Below are positions 10,040 to 21,068 of a stretch of DNA of 64,000 nucleotides, piece after piece (position 1 is the first letter of the stretch; every line of letters starts with the position of its first letter). Location of the stretch: contig CM041465.1 of the NCBI GenBank assembly GCA_023213395.1, forward strand, positions 21,018,001-21,082,000, given 5' to 3'. The stretch is from Cycas panzhihuaensis (taxonomy: Eukaryota; Cycadophyta). Under the pieces are notes generated by a model. That model was given only the letters and a program-made list of their open reading frames with translations, was not told where the DNA came from and did not search any database. Made by a program: the position numbers and the translations under genes.

Positions 10040-10140
10040 GATTTGCTTTGTAGATGAATATCTTTGTATGTTGTAAATATAAATATATAAATATGTTTTG
10101 TTGTAAGTATTTTATTGTAATATGCATGTGTTTCCTTCCA
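10040..10140 (+). terminator. AT-rich 3' region of the PMD gene, Tat-1
   Basis: T- and TGTA-rich tract ('tttgtatgttgtaaatataa', then 'tattttattgtaat') resembling a plant polyadenylation region, about 300 bp after the last PMD-related sequence. Tat-2 has the matching tract at about 60120-60190. No exact cleavage site can be read. Confidence 0.3.
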
Positions 10141-10504
10141 TGTATGGCTATATGTCTAACAGGAGCACACACGTCCACCATAAGCAGAGGTGATCGAGAG
10201 GTGTGAGGTTAGAAATAGAGCAACATGCACGTCCACAGGGGAGCATAGCAGAATATGCAAAGGAAACAACAGGCAGGAGAAGGGAGTGACGATACTCCAC
10301 AGCATCGTCCTAGTCAAGGAATACCCAATAAAAGGACAAAGGTTCCTGAGAGGATACGGGAACGCAGGTTCCGCAGGAGGAACCAGAAGACAAAGGAAAA
10401 ATCCATCTTAAATTGCCATTCTACCCGTGGTTAGGAGGAATGGGAATGATTTAAGATGGTAGTTTAGGCTCGTTTCGGAGCATGGCGGAGAAAAAGCTGA
10501 AGGA

Positions 10505-11730
10505 TCACACATAAAACGTTTTAAGGAATTTTCTATTGATCGCTTTCTCAAATTCTAAGCCTTCCAGGGTAGCAATCCTGTATGCGTTGTTATCGAGGCT
10601 TTCGAGAATGACAAAAGGGCCTACCTATTTGGGCTCAAATTTGGCCAAGCGATCGTAAAGGTACTCTAATTTGAGGACGTGGTCCCTGGGACACAAAGGA
10701 CGAGCACAAAGATGTTTGTCGTGTGTCCTTTGCAAGCGGGCTTTTGAAGTGAGGTTCACTTGATAAGCTGTTAAGCGCCTCTCATCTAGGGCTCTGAGGT
10801 CTAGGAGGTGAGCCTGGCAAATAGACTCCTCGTCAATGAGGCCTCGAAGGAAAACCTGAAGAGAGGAGATCTCCACTTCCAGTGGGAGTATCACCTCGAT
10901 TCTGTAGACTAACGAGAATGGGGTCATTCTGGTAGCTGTGCGGATGGAAGTGCGATAAGCCCACAGGGCGGAAGGGAGTTGGATGTGCCAATCCCTTTGA
11001 GATTGGGCGACGGTTTTCTTTAAAATACTGACGAGCATTTTGTTGAAAGATTCAACTTGCCTGTTTGCTTGGGGGTAATAAGGGGATGATGTCTTATGCG
11101 AGATCTTGAATTTCTTGCATAATTCGTCCATTTCCTTATTACATAAGGAAGTTTCATTATCCATAATTAGGATATCTGGAATCCCAAAACGATAGATAAT
11201 ATGCTAGTAGACGAAGGTGGCTATCGTCTTGCCAGGGGTAGTGGATAGGGGGATTGCCTCTGCCCATTTAGTGAAGTATTTGGTAGCAGTTAAGATATAT
11301 TTATGTTGTGCAGAAGATGGCGGCGATATAGCCCTAATGAGGTCTAAGCCCCATTGAGAGAAGGGCCATGGAGACACGATAGGGTGCAACACCTCGGAAA
11401 GTACGTAGGAGACATTAGCGTGCTCCTGACATCGCCGGCATCTAAGGACATAGGCGTGGGCATCCTTGAATAAGGACAGCCAGTAATAACCCATGCAGAG
11501 GATCCTTTGGGCCATGGATTGGCCCCCAAGGTGGCCCCCACAAATGCCATGATGGCATTTGCAGAGTATTAGTGCCGCCGTTGGGAGCGGCCAGTGACGA
11601 GGATCCCATCGAAGGATCTCTTGTATAACACTCCATCCACGAGGAAGTGTTGCCTAGCAATGGCACAGATATGTGACCTAACCTTGTCGCTGGCTTCAGG
11701 GCAATGTTCTTGCTAAGTTAGATATTGCAT
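10505..11730 (-). pseudogene. Tat-1 integrase, broken
   Basis: Minus-strand continuation of pol. The zinc-binding region ends RCRRCQEHAN (about 11435). The catalytic core has WGLDLIRAISPP (first Asp, about 11340), MDNETSLCNKEM (second Asp, about 11160) and QANRQVESFNK (Glu, about 11050). The triad is present but the frame is broken between 11204 and 11164. The C-terminal part (DHVLKLEYLYDRLAKFEPK, stop, VGPFVILESL) ends in a TGA at 10505. Integrase joins the cDNA to the target. The Tat-2 copy at 60576-61700 is its close relative. Confidence 0.9.
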
Positions 11731-11739
11731 AATGTCGCT

Positions 11740-13125
11740 ATACCACTCATTGTCAGTGAGTAGGTGAAGGGAAGCATCGTGGACTGTCATAATAGACTCG
11801 TCTGGGAAAGAGTCGTCAACGAGAACGCCACTCGCATTGGGAATGGCAGCATCAGCTAATTACTCTGCTACTATCATTCCCTTCTTCGACTTCCTGTTAA
11901 TAACTTGCAAGTCAAACTTTTGAAGCAGGATAGCCCAATGATCTGCCCTACCTGTCAAGTCCGAACGAGTAAGTAAGTAATGCAAGGGATTGGATTGAAT
12001 GATCACCTTGGTTGTATTGCCAAGCAAGTAATGCCTAAACTTCTTGGTTGCATGGACCAAGGAGAGGCATTCCTTTTCAGCAAGGGGATAGTTTAAATTC
12101 AGCTGCAATGAGAGTGCAACTGATGAAATAAATAGCTCTCTCGGTTCCTGAATTATCCTCCTCTGCGAGCATTACGCCTAGGGATTCGTCGGTTGCCGAG
12201 GTATATAGAATGAAGGGCCTATCAAAGTGAGGAGGTGCCAGTGTAGAGGCAGAAATGAGAGCTTCCTTAAGTCCTACGAAGGCCTTTTCTATCTTGTCTG
12301 ACTAAACAAAAGGGGCTCCTTTCTTCAATAGGTTCGTAAGAGGCTTGGCATTTATGGTGAAATTTGCCAAGAAATGCCTCAGAAAACCAAGCCTGCCTAG
12401 AAACGACTTAATTTGTCGTTGGGTCCTAGGCGGCGGCATGTCAAGGATTGCCTTGACTTTTTTCAGATCAATTTAGATTCCTTGTTGGGACACGAGGAAA
12501 CCCAAGAGTTTGCCTGAAGTGATGGCAAACACATATTTCAGCGGGTTTAGATTAATGTAATACTTGCACCATCTTATGAAGATGGTACGTAAGTCAGAGG
12601 GATGATGGACTCTAGTACGCGAAAGGCCTATCATATCATCCATGAAAACCTCCAACGTATTGTTGATGAGGTCATGAAAGATAAAATGCATGGCTCTTTG
12701 ATAAGTAGCCCCTACATTCTTAAGACCAAAGGGCATTGCCTTGTAGGCAAAGGTACCCCATGGCATAGTGAAGACCATCTTATGGAAGTCTTCAGGAGAA
12801 ATCTGAATTTGGTTATAGCTAGAGAAGCTGTCCATTAAGGACATTACTTCGAATCCAGTTGTATGATCAATTATTTGATTAATGAAGGGAAGAGGAAAGT
12901 TGTCCTTAGGACAAGTGTTGTTTATGTCATAGAAATCGACACAAATATGAATGGTCCCGTTCTTCTTAGCAACGGGAACGATATTCGATACCCACTTAGG
13001 GTAATCGATGGAAGAAATGAGTCCCACATCCAGAAGCTTCTCAACCTCCATCTTAACGGTAGCTGAAAGCTTCAGGTGAAGGGGACGTTGCTTCTAACAC
13101 ACTAGGAAAGCGCCAGGAATGGTCA
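11740..13125 (-). pseudogene. Tat-1 reverse transcriptase and RNase H, broken
   Basis: RT from 13051: MEVEKLLDVGLISSID, KKNGTIHICVDFYDINN (motif with catalytic Asp), MPFGLKNVGATYQRAM, and VFMDDMIG (the xxDD catalytic pair, FMDD here). A stop replaces a residue near 12471, after SQQGI. Beyond it the connection domain (MPPPRTQRQIKSFLGRLGF) is readable. RNase H at about 12230-11860 shows ATDESLGVMLA, EKECLSLVHATKKFRHYLL and VIIQSNPLHYLL (Asp of the VxxxD motif changed to Asn), with frameshifts near 12108. The intact-looking counterpart is Tat-2 61788-63125. Confidence 0.9.
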
Positions 13126-14085
13126 TAAGGTTATGCGTGATGATGGAGGGTTCAATGCCCTTCATGTCTGAGTAGTCCCATGTGAATACATCGTGGAATT
13201 CCCAGAACATGAGGGAGTATTCCCTCACTTCGTCAGGAGTACATTCCGCTCCTACCTTGATAACCTTGTCCGGGGCAAGGACTATGTCCTAAGTTGCCCC
13301 CATACACATGGCATTCCCTTTCTCGAAATAGAGGGGGGCAAGATCGACTGGAAGAGAGGAAACGGAAGAAGGGATTGGGTCGGCTAATGTGGACCCAATC
13401 GCTAAGACCTTCTGATGGCCAAGATTATGGTGACCAGGAGGCAAACTGGGCATGGAACCTACTAAGTGCTCTAGCAAAGCCTCATCGTCTTCGAAGTAGT
13501 CCACCCCATGGATGACTTGACTTCGAATGGATGAGGAGTAGGATAGCGTGGGAGCGATAGGACCAGTATGGCCTAAAAGCTACCCATCATCCCTAAGGGA
13601 CTCTAAAGGAGAGTCAAGGAGAGGTCCCTCGTAAAAAGCAAGAGGAAGACTCTCAACATCATCACCTACGGAAGGTGATGGGATGGAAGAGCCAGGAACA
13701 TAATGATCGACATGCGCAATGTCATGTGACATGTGAAAATAACCAGGCTTTATAATAAAAGGGGTCTTAGGAGGAAACCTAGGACTAGGAGGATGCCCAA
13801 CACTAGTGCAGAGAAACGAAACTAGGTGAGGACGATCCTCATCCTCACTATGGGACCCATCATCGTTGAACATGGCAAGGTACCCATAGCTTCCGACACC
13901 AATGAGGATGAAACACATCAAGTCAGGAGAAGAAGATATAGGCTCTTCTTCACGATAAGAGGAATCAGGGATTCCAATGGAGCAGGCTGAGACATGATCG
14001 AACGGGTGTTTGTTTCCCTTCGTATGGCCATGGCTTGCCTGAGTAGAAGGCCTAGCTTGTTTGGCAAGCGATCGCTCACGGGAGA
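13126..14085 (-). pseudogene. Tat-1 pol spacer between protease and RT
   Basis: Polyprotein linker with no catalytic motif: an acidic, Ser/Pro-rich part (NDDGSHSEDEDRPHLVSFL; DDVESLPLAFYEGP) and then MDYFEDDEALLEHLVGSMPS. The part next to RT holds the usual pre-RT segment near 13240-13130. The same spacer is recognisable in Tat-2 at 63276-63992 (DDKLHDEDEDCLHPISFL; MDYFEDDKALLEHLAG). Confidence 0.7.
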
Positions 14086-14569
14086 CAACTTTCATTTGCC
14101 CGTTATGGATAAATTTAAGTTGCCGCCAATAGGTGGAACACACGGCTCCCATTTGGTCAAGCCATGGTCGACCCAGAAGCAGGTTGTAGTCAACGTCAAC
14201 ATTAAGGACGACGATGTCAGTAACGACAGTCTTGTTCTCGAGAGTAAGAGGTATCGAGATGGATCCCAAGGGAGTCTTCTCACTACTGTCATAACCCTAA
14301 CAACGCCATGGAACAGGTTCCAAGGCAAAAATGGCAAGCTCTTACATAACACGCAAGGGCATGGCATTGACAGAAGAACCATTATCCATGACAGTTCTTC
14401 GCAACATGCAATCAGGAGTGTCTATGGTAATTGTGAAAGGGAAGTTCCATTGGCATTCCCTTCTACTAGATGCAGGAAGATCTCTGGGATCAAAAGAGAT
14501 GATGGGTTTGCAGCTTTGGGTTGTGCCCAAGGCGTGAACAGACGCGTCATTCGATACTAGAGCTTCCAA
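14086..14569 (-). pseudogene. Tat-1 aspartic protease, frameshifted
   Basis: Retropepsin that cleaves the polyprotein. The active-site loop MDNGSSVNAMPLRV (Asp codon near 14384-14386) matches the DNGS..N.LP form of the Tat lineage. Downstream, in another frame, GSISIPLTLENKTVVTDIVV and NLLLGRPWL (about 14200-14170) are the flap and C-terminal retropepsin motif. At least one frameshift separates the two halves. The gag-like region lies upstream at higher coordinates. Confidence 0.8.
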
Positions 14570-14578
14570 GAGTAGCGT

Positions 14579-16420
14579 TCATTGCTCGGGGCAACTTCTC
14601 AAGACATCCATGATAGACATCCCAGCAGCCACGATGAGAAGCTCTTCGACCACAGAGAAGGGCTTACCCCTGCCTGTGGGTTGGGTAAGGGCTCTCCTAA
14701 AGTTGAATCTACCGGGGCAGACGGGAATACTCTTGGGAAGTGTAGGAATCTCTGGAGGAACAGCTTCCAGAGGAGGATCGAGTTGCAAGGTAGACGCAGA
14801 GGTGCCTATTGCCTCCTTTGCGACTTGAGACCAGGTCAATGCGTAAAGGGGAGTGGTCTCAAGCATTTGGATCACCTTCTTTCCCTTGGTACAGGACAAC
14901 AAAGGTGATAGAGCACGGCGGTCTGGGGATCATGAAGGGGAAGCTGGTCTTCACACACCCTTCCCTCTACCATGTGAAGTGCAAGAATTAGGGGACCTAT
15001 CCCGATTCTAATTGTTCCTTTGCTGAACATCACGACCACGTTCCCCATGTTTGGGGAACGGGTCTCTATGAACAGGTTGATCGAGGTTAGGCCTTGATGC
15101 CCGCCTAGGGGACGAATCACGCGATAGAGCATCGCGTGGGTGTTGCACCCGACAACGTAAATCATTGTGGAAACACTCCCCGTGGATGGAACACCACCTC
15201 TTCTCAAGGGGAGGATCGATCCTCCTTGCTTGAGAAGGTTGGGTGTTACCCCCTTTGGGGGGTACCGCATGAGAAGCTTACTGAACTAGTTTATGGGAGG
15301 TCAACGATGAAGGAGGCTAGAGTTTAAGCTCCTTCATCGTGCGCTCGAATGAGCAAATAGCGTAGGTAAGATGATCTAGGGTCCTCTCAGTCAGATGAGA
15401 GGTGGACCTAGCAGGCTACAAAGGTTTGGTTTCCTTCGCTGGGGGAGGCACCTCACGACGTTATGAGGGCTTAGGGGGTTTCTTGAGTCCATCTTGGATC
15501 TCAATAGCCTCCAATGCCAAGCACCTCATAATCGTGAAATCACATGTGGTTGCCCCCATCTTAAGGACTTCCACATGTACTTCAGGGCGAAGTGCGTTGA
15601 CGAAGAGATCTTGCTTAAACTCTTTAGGCAACATGGCCTTGGTAGAGTGAAGGAGATCATGAAAGTGTCATACAAAGTCACGATTCATTTTGTCATGACC
15701 TTGTTTAAGTGACAGAAGCACTTTCATTCTACTTTCGAATGGATGAGCTACGTCAAAATAGTTGACAAACTCATCCACCAATTGCTGGAACAAAGAAATC
15801 AAATGAGCAGGGAGATGGTAAAACCACTTGAGGGCGTCGCCCTGCAAGGATCACCGGAATAACTTCATCAGAATATGACTGTAAGCCCAATAATCAATGC
15901 ACACCATAGAGAAACTACGTACGTGCTCGGTTGGGTCTTGCGATGAAGTTCTATCAAATTTAGGAACTTCAGGAGGGTGAGGCAGTAGGTTAGTCCTTAG
16001 TGTCTCAATAGATAACAACATTGACCTATAGTCCATGAAAGGACGTGTCCTTACATGAGCCAACAAATCGATGACTGGTAAAGGAACAGGAATGGATGGG
16101 GGTGGTAAGCCCATCCCTCCTTAAGGGAACGCCCCTTGTTAGAAAGGGGGTTACGGGTAAACACCTTGGAAGAGAGGTACGTTCCCTTACGAAGACGCAG
16201 TAATAAGAGTTGCGCTGGATGATGGAAATAAAGGGTGAGGGACCAGGTTTTGCCCATATGGGCCACCCGTAGGTGGCGCAACTCCATATAGGTGCAACAG
16301 GTCCACCCCATAAGCAGGAAGATGGTTTCCCCTACCCTGCCCCTAAGGTTGAGATGCGTAACCTAGGGGCACGTAAAGGGAAGGACCACTAGAAGGGTTT
16401 TGAACATATGTAGGAGTAGG
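14579..16420 (-). pseudogene. Tat-1 gag, main part
   Basis: Decayed capsid/nucleocapsid region. The clearest block is at 15851-16114: PPEVPKFDRTSSQDPTEHVR followed by SFSMVCIDYWAYSHILMKLF, the retrotransposon gag core (KFDGT.DP..H...F......). At 14579-14902 there is a Pro-rich stretch (DPPLEAVPPEIPTLPK) before protease. Other segments are readable only in mixed frames. It is interrupted at 16420 by Gypsy-B; the N-terminal part resumes at 22123. Confidence 0.75.
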
Positions 16421-17279
16421 TGATCCAGCAGGATCTACCATATGTTTACAGGATGCGAAAAATTCTAGGCATTGGTATAATTGAAAGAGATATGGCCAAA
16501 TGGTATCAAAATCATATGAAATTTTGTGTAAAGGGAGAAGACACATCCCACTAGATGTGTACAAAAGGTGGGGTTCAGAAAATATCATTTGATTAGAGTT
16601 CAAGCCTTGTTTTTGCATAAAATTAATCCCACAGCTAGCAGAAAAAAATAGAAAATATATATCATTATTATATGAATAGAAATATGGCCAAATGACATCC
16701 AAATGAGCTAAAACTTTGAGTAAGCTGAGGGGACATGCGTTCCTATACGTGTACCAAATTTGAGCCAAATTGGAGTACGTTAATATCTGTTACAAGTTAC
16801 AATTTTTTAAGAATTGTATGAAGGCCACTTGGACAACATGCATTCTGGTGGTTAGTGGTTATACTTGCATGATTGCCACTTGTTAAACATGCAATTCAGG
16901 TTTCTTTCTATAAATTGAGCCCTTCTACAGGTTGGAGAGGTGGTTCTTGGAGACTTGACTTGGGAAGCATCCTTGGAGAGGCATTTGGAGGGTTGGAGTT
17001 CCCCCTTATGGTATAATTATATCATTTATTCCTTGTAATTTTACCATTCTTTTGCTAGTTGATTTCTTTACCATTAAATGGAGATTTTTATAGTTTAATA
17101 AAATTATTACTCCTAATACTTTTAGATCAATGCCAAGAATAAATGATTTGGTATAGAATTTTCCTTTCATGGGCTCATTATTATTTTGATGTTATTGAGC
17201 TTTCTACGCTAACTCCCAGGATCTCAAGGAGGACAGGTTGATAATTGATTTCTTCACCAACTAAGCTCTTTTGGGATCA
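16421..17279 (+). repeat. 5' LTR of Gypsy-B
   Basis: 859 bp, TGATCCAGCAGG to TTTTGGGATCA. TATAAAT at 16909-16915 is the likely promoter TATA box; the same box is at 21752-21758 in the 3' LTR. It carries one copy of a segment of about 195 bp that is doubled in the 3' LTR. Confidence 0.95.
16909..16915 (+). promoter_or_regulatory. TATA box in Gypsy-B 5' LTR
   Basis: TATAAAT, about 370 bp before the LTR end and conserved in the other LTR. RNA synthesis would start about 30 bp downstream. Prediction from sequence only. Confidence 0.55.
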
Positions 17280-17284
17280 TATTT

Positions 17285-17297
17285 TGGTATCAGAGCC
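17285..17297 (+). promoter_or_regulatory. Primer-binding site of Gypsy-B
   Basis: TGGTATCAGAGCC, five bases after the LTR end; perfect initiator tRNA-Met-type PBS. Confidence 0.9.
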
Positions 17298-17322
17298 TCT
17301 GATCTTTGTTGTAGGGACTTGA

Positions 17323-18325
17323 ATGGTACAAACAAGGAAAGGATACAAAGAGAAAGGCGAAGACTTTCTTGTGTTGCAATCACCAAGAAGACAAAGAAAG
17401 AATCCAAGCACCATGGTGAAAAGAAGATAGAAATTAGATTTGAAAAGCTTGAGAAGAACGTAGAAGCCTTGATGCAAATGATGACCCACCTTCTACCTCT
17501 AGTCAAAGGAAAAGGCAAAGAGAAGGAATTTGAAGGAGGATCCACATATGACCACAACCATGAAGAGGAAGAGGAGGAGACCTTAAAGCACTCTTTTGAA
17601 GAAAGCAAGGGTACTTCATCTCATCAACCCTTCAAGGTGGAGGCAAAGTTGGATATTCCAACTTATGATGGAGAGGTAAATGCTGAAAAGTTGGACCATT
17701 GGTTGGATCAACTTGAAACCTACTTCACAATCTATGCTTATAGTAATGCTCAAAAGCTTTCATTTACTAGGCTCAAGTTGTGTAAACATGCATTGACATG
17801 GTGGAATGCATATTTAAAGACTCATGATGTATCTTCTTTTTCATGGAGGGAATTTAAGAAAATAATAAAGAAGCAATTCTACCCCATAGGTCATGAGGAA
17901 GACCAATGGGTTACTTGGCAATATTTACGCCAAGGGAGAGGTGTAAGTGTCCAAGAGTATACTTCTTTATTTTTAGGCATGGCATGCTACTTGGTATTAA
18001 TATGGATGAACATGTCACTCTTATGAAATTCATTGGAGGATTACATGAATACATAAGGAAGGAACTAAGGCTTTTAAGGTTCAATCCATTGGAAGTAAGT
18101 AGGATGGCTATGGCAATAGAAAGTAAAAGTAAGAAATCTACATTCATGTCTAAAGATTCTACTTTTACTTCTAATAAGTATGAAAAGAATCCTAAATTGC
18201 ACTCATTAAAAAGGCAAGAAGGAAAGAAGAAAAGAACTAATTTTGTTAAAAGTTCTAACTATTGTGAGCATTATGATATTAGTGGTCATATTACCTCAAA
18301 TTGTTGGATGTTGCATCCGAAATAA
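17323..18325 (+). pseudogene. Gypsy-B gag, frameshifted
   Basis: The start ATG at 17323 opens MVQTRKGYKEKGE, typical of plant gypsy gags. It then shifts frame into KKIEIRFEKLEKNVEALMQM (coiled coil). The capsid core follows: FKVEAKLDIPTYDGEVNAEK, LDHWLDQLETYF, LCKHALTWWNAYLK, SWREFKKIIKKQFYPIG. A second frameshift near 17985 leads to INMDEHVTLMKFIGGLHEYI. The zinc knuckle reads YCEHYDISGHITSNCWM, so the second Cys of CCHC is Tyr. Structural protein of the particle; this copy cannot make it intact. Confidence 0.9.
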
Positions 18326-18346
18326 AAGCTGAAGCATATCAAGGAT

Positions 18347-19000
18347 ATGGAATTAAGAAAGAAGGAAAAAGGAAAGCACTACTTTAGGGTGGAGATTCAA
18401 AGTGAAGGAGAAAAGAAGATTACTCTACTTACAAATTATGAAGATGATGCTACAAGGGAGGAACTATTTCACTTGAAGCTTCAAGTAGGAAATAGTATGA
18501 TTGGTGCCATTATAGATCCAGGGAGCCAAAAGAATTTGATCTCAGAAAGTTTGGTAAAGAGCATTGGGTTGGTAACTACTCCTCACCCTCACCCATATCC
18601 TCTTGGTTGGATCCATAAAGATGTGGAAATGCAAATATCAAAGCAATGTACACTTAAATTTTCCATCACTAATGATTTTGTTGATGAAGTAATATGTGAT
18701 GTGGTGCCCTTTGGATGTATGCCATGTTGTGCTTGGAAGTCCCTACTTGTGGGATCGAGATGCACTCTTCTATCGAAGGAGAGAAAGTATCGATTGATGA
18801 AGGATAACAAGGGCTTCATCATAAAGGCCACAAAGAAGCACTTGGATAAGATAGCATTAATTTCAGCTACTCAAGCAAAAAGGATGATCAATGCATGTGG
18901 TAAATTCATCATCTTAATGGTAAGGAGAAAAGAAGAGCCAAGAGATGAAGAAGGTCCTTCTACTCACACTCTTCTTATATCACCTAAACAAATGCAATGA
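18347..19000 (+). pseudogene. Gypsy-B aspartic protease
   Basis: Retropepsin region with GAIIDPGSQKNLIS at the active site, where the usual D-S/T-G reads D-P-G-S. A typical C-terminal stretch follows. Around 18712-18790 the long open frame gives GCMPCCAWKSLLVGSRC, which looks unlike the family. The overlapping frame there reads DVCHVVLGSPYLWDRDALF, the expected LGSPYLW motif, so two opposite small indels appear to bracket this segment. The frame ends at a TGA at 18998-19000. Confidence 0.8.
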
Positions 19001-19041
19001 ATTGAGGAGTTAAAGACAAGGTTGCAGCACCTCTATATGGA
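19001..19041 (+). other. Deletion junction: Gypsy-B RT domain absent
   Basis: Between the protease tail (..LLISPKQMQ) and 'gcacctctatatggattgac' (pre-RNase H segment APLYG[L]TKSSRKF) there are only about 40 bases. The RT palm and fingers, normally well over 1 kb, are missing with no sign of an inserted sequence. Confidence 0.8.
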
Positions 19042-19563
19042 TTGACAAAATCTAGTAGAAAGTTTACTTCGGCTTCCAAGGAGGAAGAAGCCTTTCTTCT
19101 TTTAAAGAAGAAAATTTGTGAAGCACCAGTTTTGGCAATGCCAAATTTGCAAAGGCATTTTGAAGTAGAAGCTAATGCAAGTGGAAATGCGATGGGAGCT
19201 GTCCTTATTCAATATGGGAAGCCTATTGCATACCATTCGGAAGTCTTCACCCCTCAAGTGAAGAACTACCCAACATATGATCGAGAAATGTTCGCACTTC
19301 ATCAAGCATGCAAGCATTGGAGGTCATACTTGCTCGAAAAAGAGGTTGTAGTTCATACCGATCATAAGCCTCTTCAATGTTTACAAACTCAAAGTAAATT
19401 ACAGCAAGCAAGACACATGAAGTGGATGAGTTATTTACAACAATTCAATATTGTAATTAAGTACAAAAAGGGATCTAATAACAAAATTGCTGATATGTTA
19501 TCTAGACCACCTTGTTCCACTTATTCTTCTACTTTTGTTTGTAGTTCTCTTATGAGTTTGTAG
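19027..19563 (+). pseudogene. Gypsy-B RNase H
   Basis: RNase H fused downstream of the missing RT. FEVEANASGNAMGAVLIQ stands where families have TDASG, so the first catalytic Asp is Asn. YDREMFALHQACKHWRSYL (Glu), VVHTDHKPLQCL (Asp) and KGSNNKIADMLSRPP (Asp) are kept. One long frame from 19042 ends at the TAG at 19561. It degrades the RNA strand of the hybrid in living relatives; here probably inactive. Confidence 0.85.
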
Positions 19564-20970
19564 GTGGAACCAATGCATCATGAAGAGTACAAAGACTTGT
19601 ACCATGAAGATGAAGCTTTGAAGGAAGAATTAGAGAACCTAGCAAAAGGAAGACCTTCCCATCTTGCTTGGAAGGATGGTCTACTTTTCAAAGGGGAGCA
19701 GCTCTATGTTCCATTAAAAGGAGACAAGATCAAGTGGCTTAGAGAAGCCTATACTTCTAAAGTAGCTGGTCACTTTGGTATAGAGAAGACTTTAGAAAAC
19801 TTGAGAAGATATGTTGTATGGCCAAAAATATAAAATGATGTAAAAATATATGTAAAAGGATGTGTAATGTGTAATACTTCTAAGCCTTCTTCTAGAAAAT
19901 TAGGATTGTATACACCACTTCCTATTCCCACTAGGCCTTGGGAAAGTATCTCCATTGATTTTTTAGGGGGACTTCCCATGACTAGGAAGGGACATGATTA
20001 TCTCTTTGTTGTTGTAGATAGGTTTAGTAAAATGATATGTCTAATACCTTGTAAGAAGACAATCACAGGTACATGAGTAGCTAAATTATTCTTCGAGCAT
20101 GTATGGAAGAATTTTGGCTTGGCCTTCTTCCATCATTTCAGATCAGGACACTCGATTCCTTTCATCATTTTGGAAGTCACTATGGGAGATGATGGATACC
20201 AAATTGAAGAGGAGTACAAGTTTCCATCCTCAAACAGATGGACAAGCTGAAGTAGTGAACAAAACTTTGGTACATCTATTGAGGGGATACAATTCCAAGC
20301 ATCCAAAGACTTGGGATGAATCATTGGCTTTTCTACAATTTTCTTTTAATAGAGAAATGCATGCATCACACTCTAAAGCACCTTTTGAAGTTTGTTTGGG
20401 ATACTTACCTCAAAGTCCATTTGACTTAGAGTTTTCCATGCAAGCTAAGGAAGGATCCGTCAAAGAGAAGGAGGAGCATGATAAGGCTTTAAGATACTTA
20501 GAGAAGATCCAGAGAGTCCTGAAGAAGTACATGATCAACTTCTAAGGACTCAACAAAAGTACAAGGAAAGACATGACAAGCATAGGCAAGAGTGTACTTT
20601 CCAAGAAGGAGATTTAGTATGGTTATACTTGAGCAAGGAGAGGTTAAAAGGAGAAGGTAAGAAACTCAAACCTATAAGGTATGGACCATTCAAGATTTTG
20701 AGAAAAGTAGGTGGCAATGCTTTCTAACTTGATCTTCCACCTTATGTGTAAATATATTCAGTAGTAAATGCTAAATACTTAAAACTCTTTGAGCCCTCCA
20801 TGCTAGATGAGGAACAGGACCAGTTCACTTTACCTTCAGTTGATGATTTGTATTTGGAAAGTGAGGAGCCTCTCAAGGAAGATTGTATCTTGGAGAGAAA
20901 ATCTACCAAAACAAGACATAAGACACATGAATCTTTCAAGATTGGAGTAGCAGGGTAATTGCCTAGTAAG
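19564..20970 (+). pseudogene. Gypsy-B integrase, with internal stops
   Basis: Zinc finger: HFGIEKTLENLRRYVVW, a stop at 19831, then KGCVMCNTSKPSS (HHCC pattern). Core: ESISIDFLGGLPM (first Asp, about 19955), a stop near 20075, a frameshift at about 20100, then SIISDQDTRFLSSFW (second Asp, about 20145) and PQTDGQAEVVNKTL (Glu, about 20250). C-terminal domain: FQEGDLVWLYLSKERLKGEG and PIRYGPFKILRKVGG with stops near 20725. A charged tail of no known domain extends to about 20960. The triad is complete but the frame is broken. Confidence 0.9.
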
Positions 20971-21052
20971 GCCAAGTGGTTTATTAGGCAACAAGGAGAA
21001 CAACACTTCCCCCATCTCTAATTCTAAGCCAAACAGCAGTTGGCTATTTTCC

Positions 21053-21065
21053 AAGGAAGGGGGAG
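21053..21065 (+). promoter_or_regulatory. Polypurine tract of Gypsy-B
   Basis: AAGGAAGGGGGAG, three bases before the 3' LTR. Primer for plus-strand synthesis. Confidence 0.85.
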
Positions 21066-21068
21066 CCA

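Noticed and set aside
13994-14560. 188-codon plus-strand frame
   Set aside because: Opposite strand of the Tat-1 protease region, which has clear retropepsin motifs on the minus strand.
16343-16768. Minus-strand frame of 141 codons with a similar frame at 21024-21428
   Set aside because: Both lie in the two LTRs of Gypsy-B; similarity comes from the LTR pair, not from a conserved protein.
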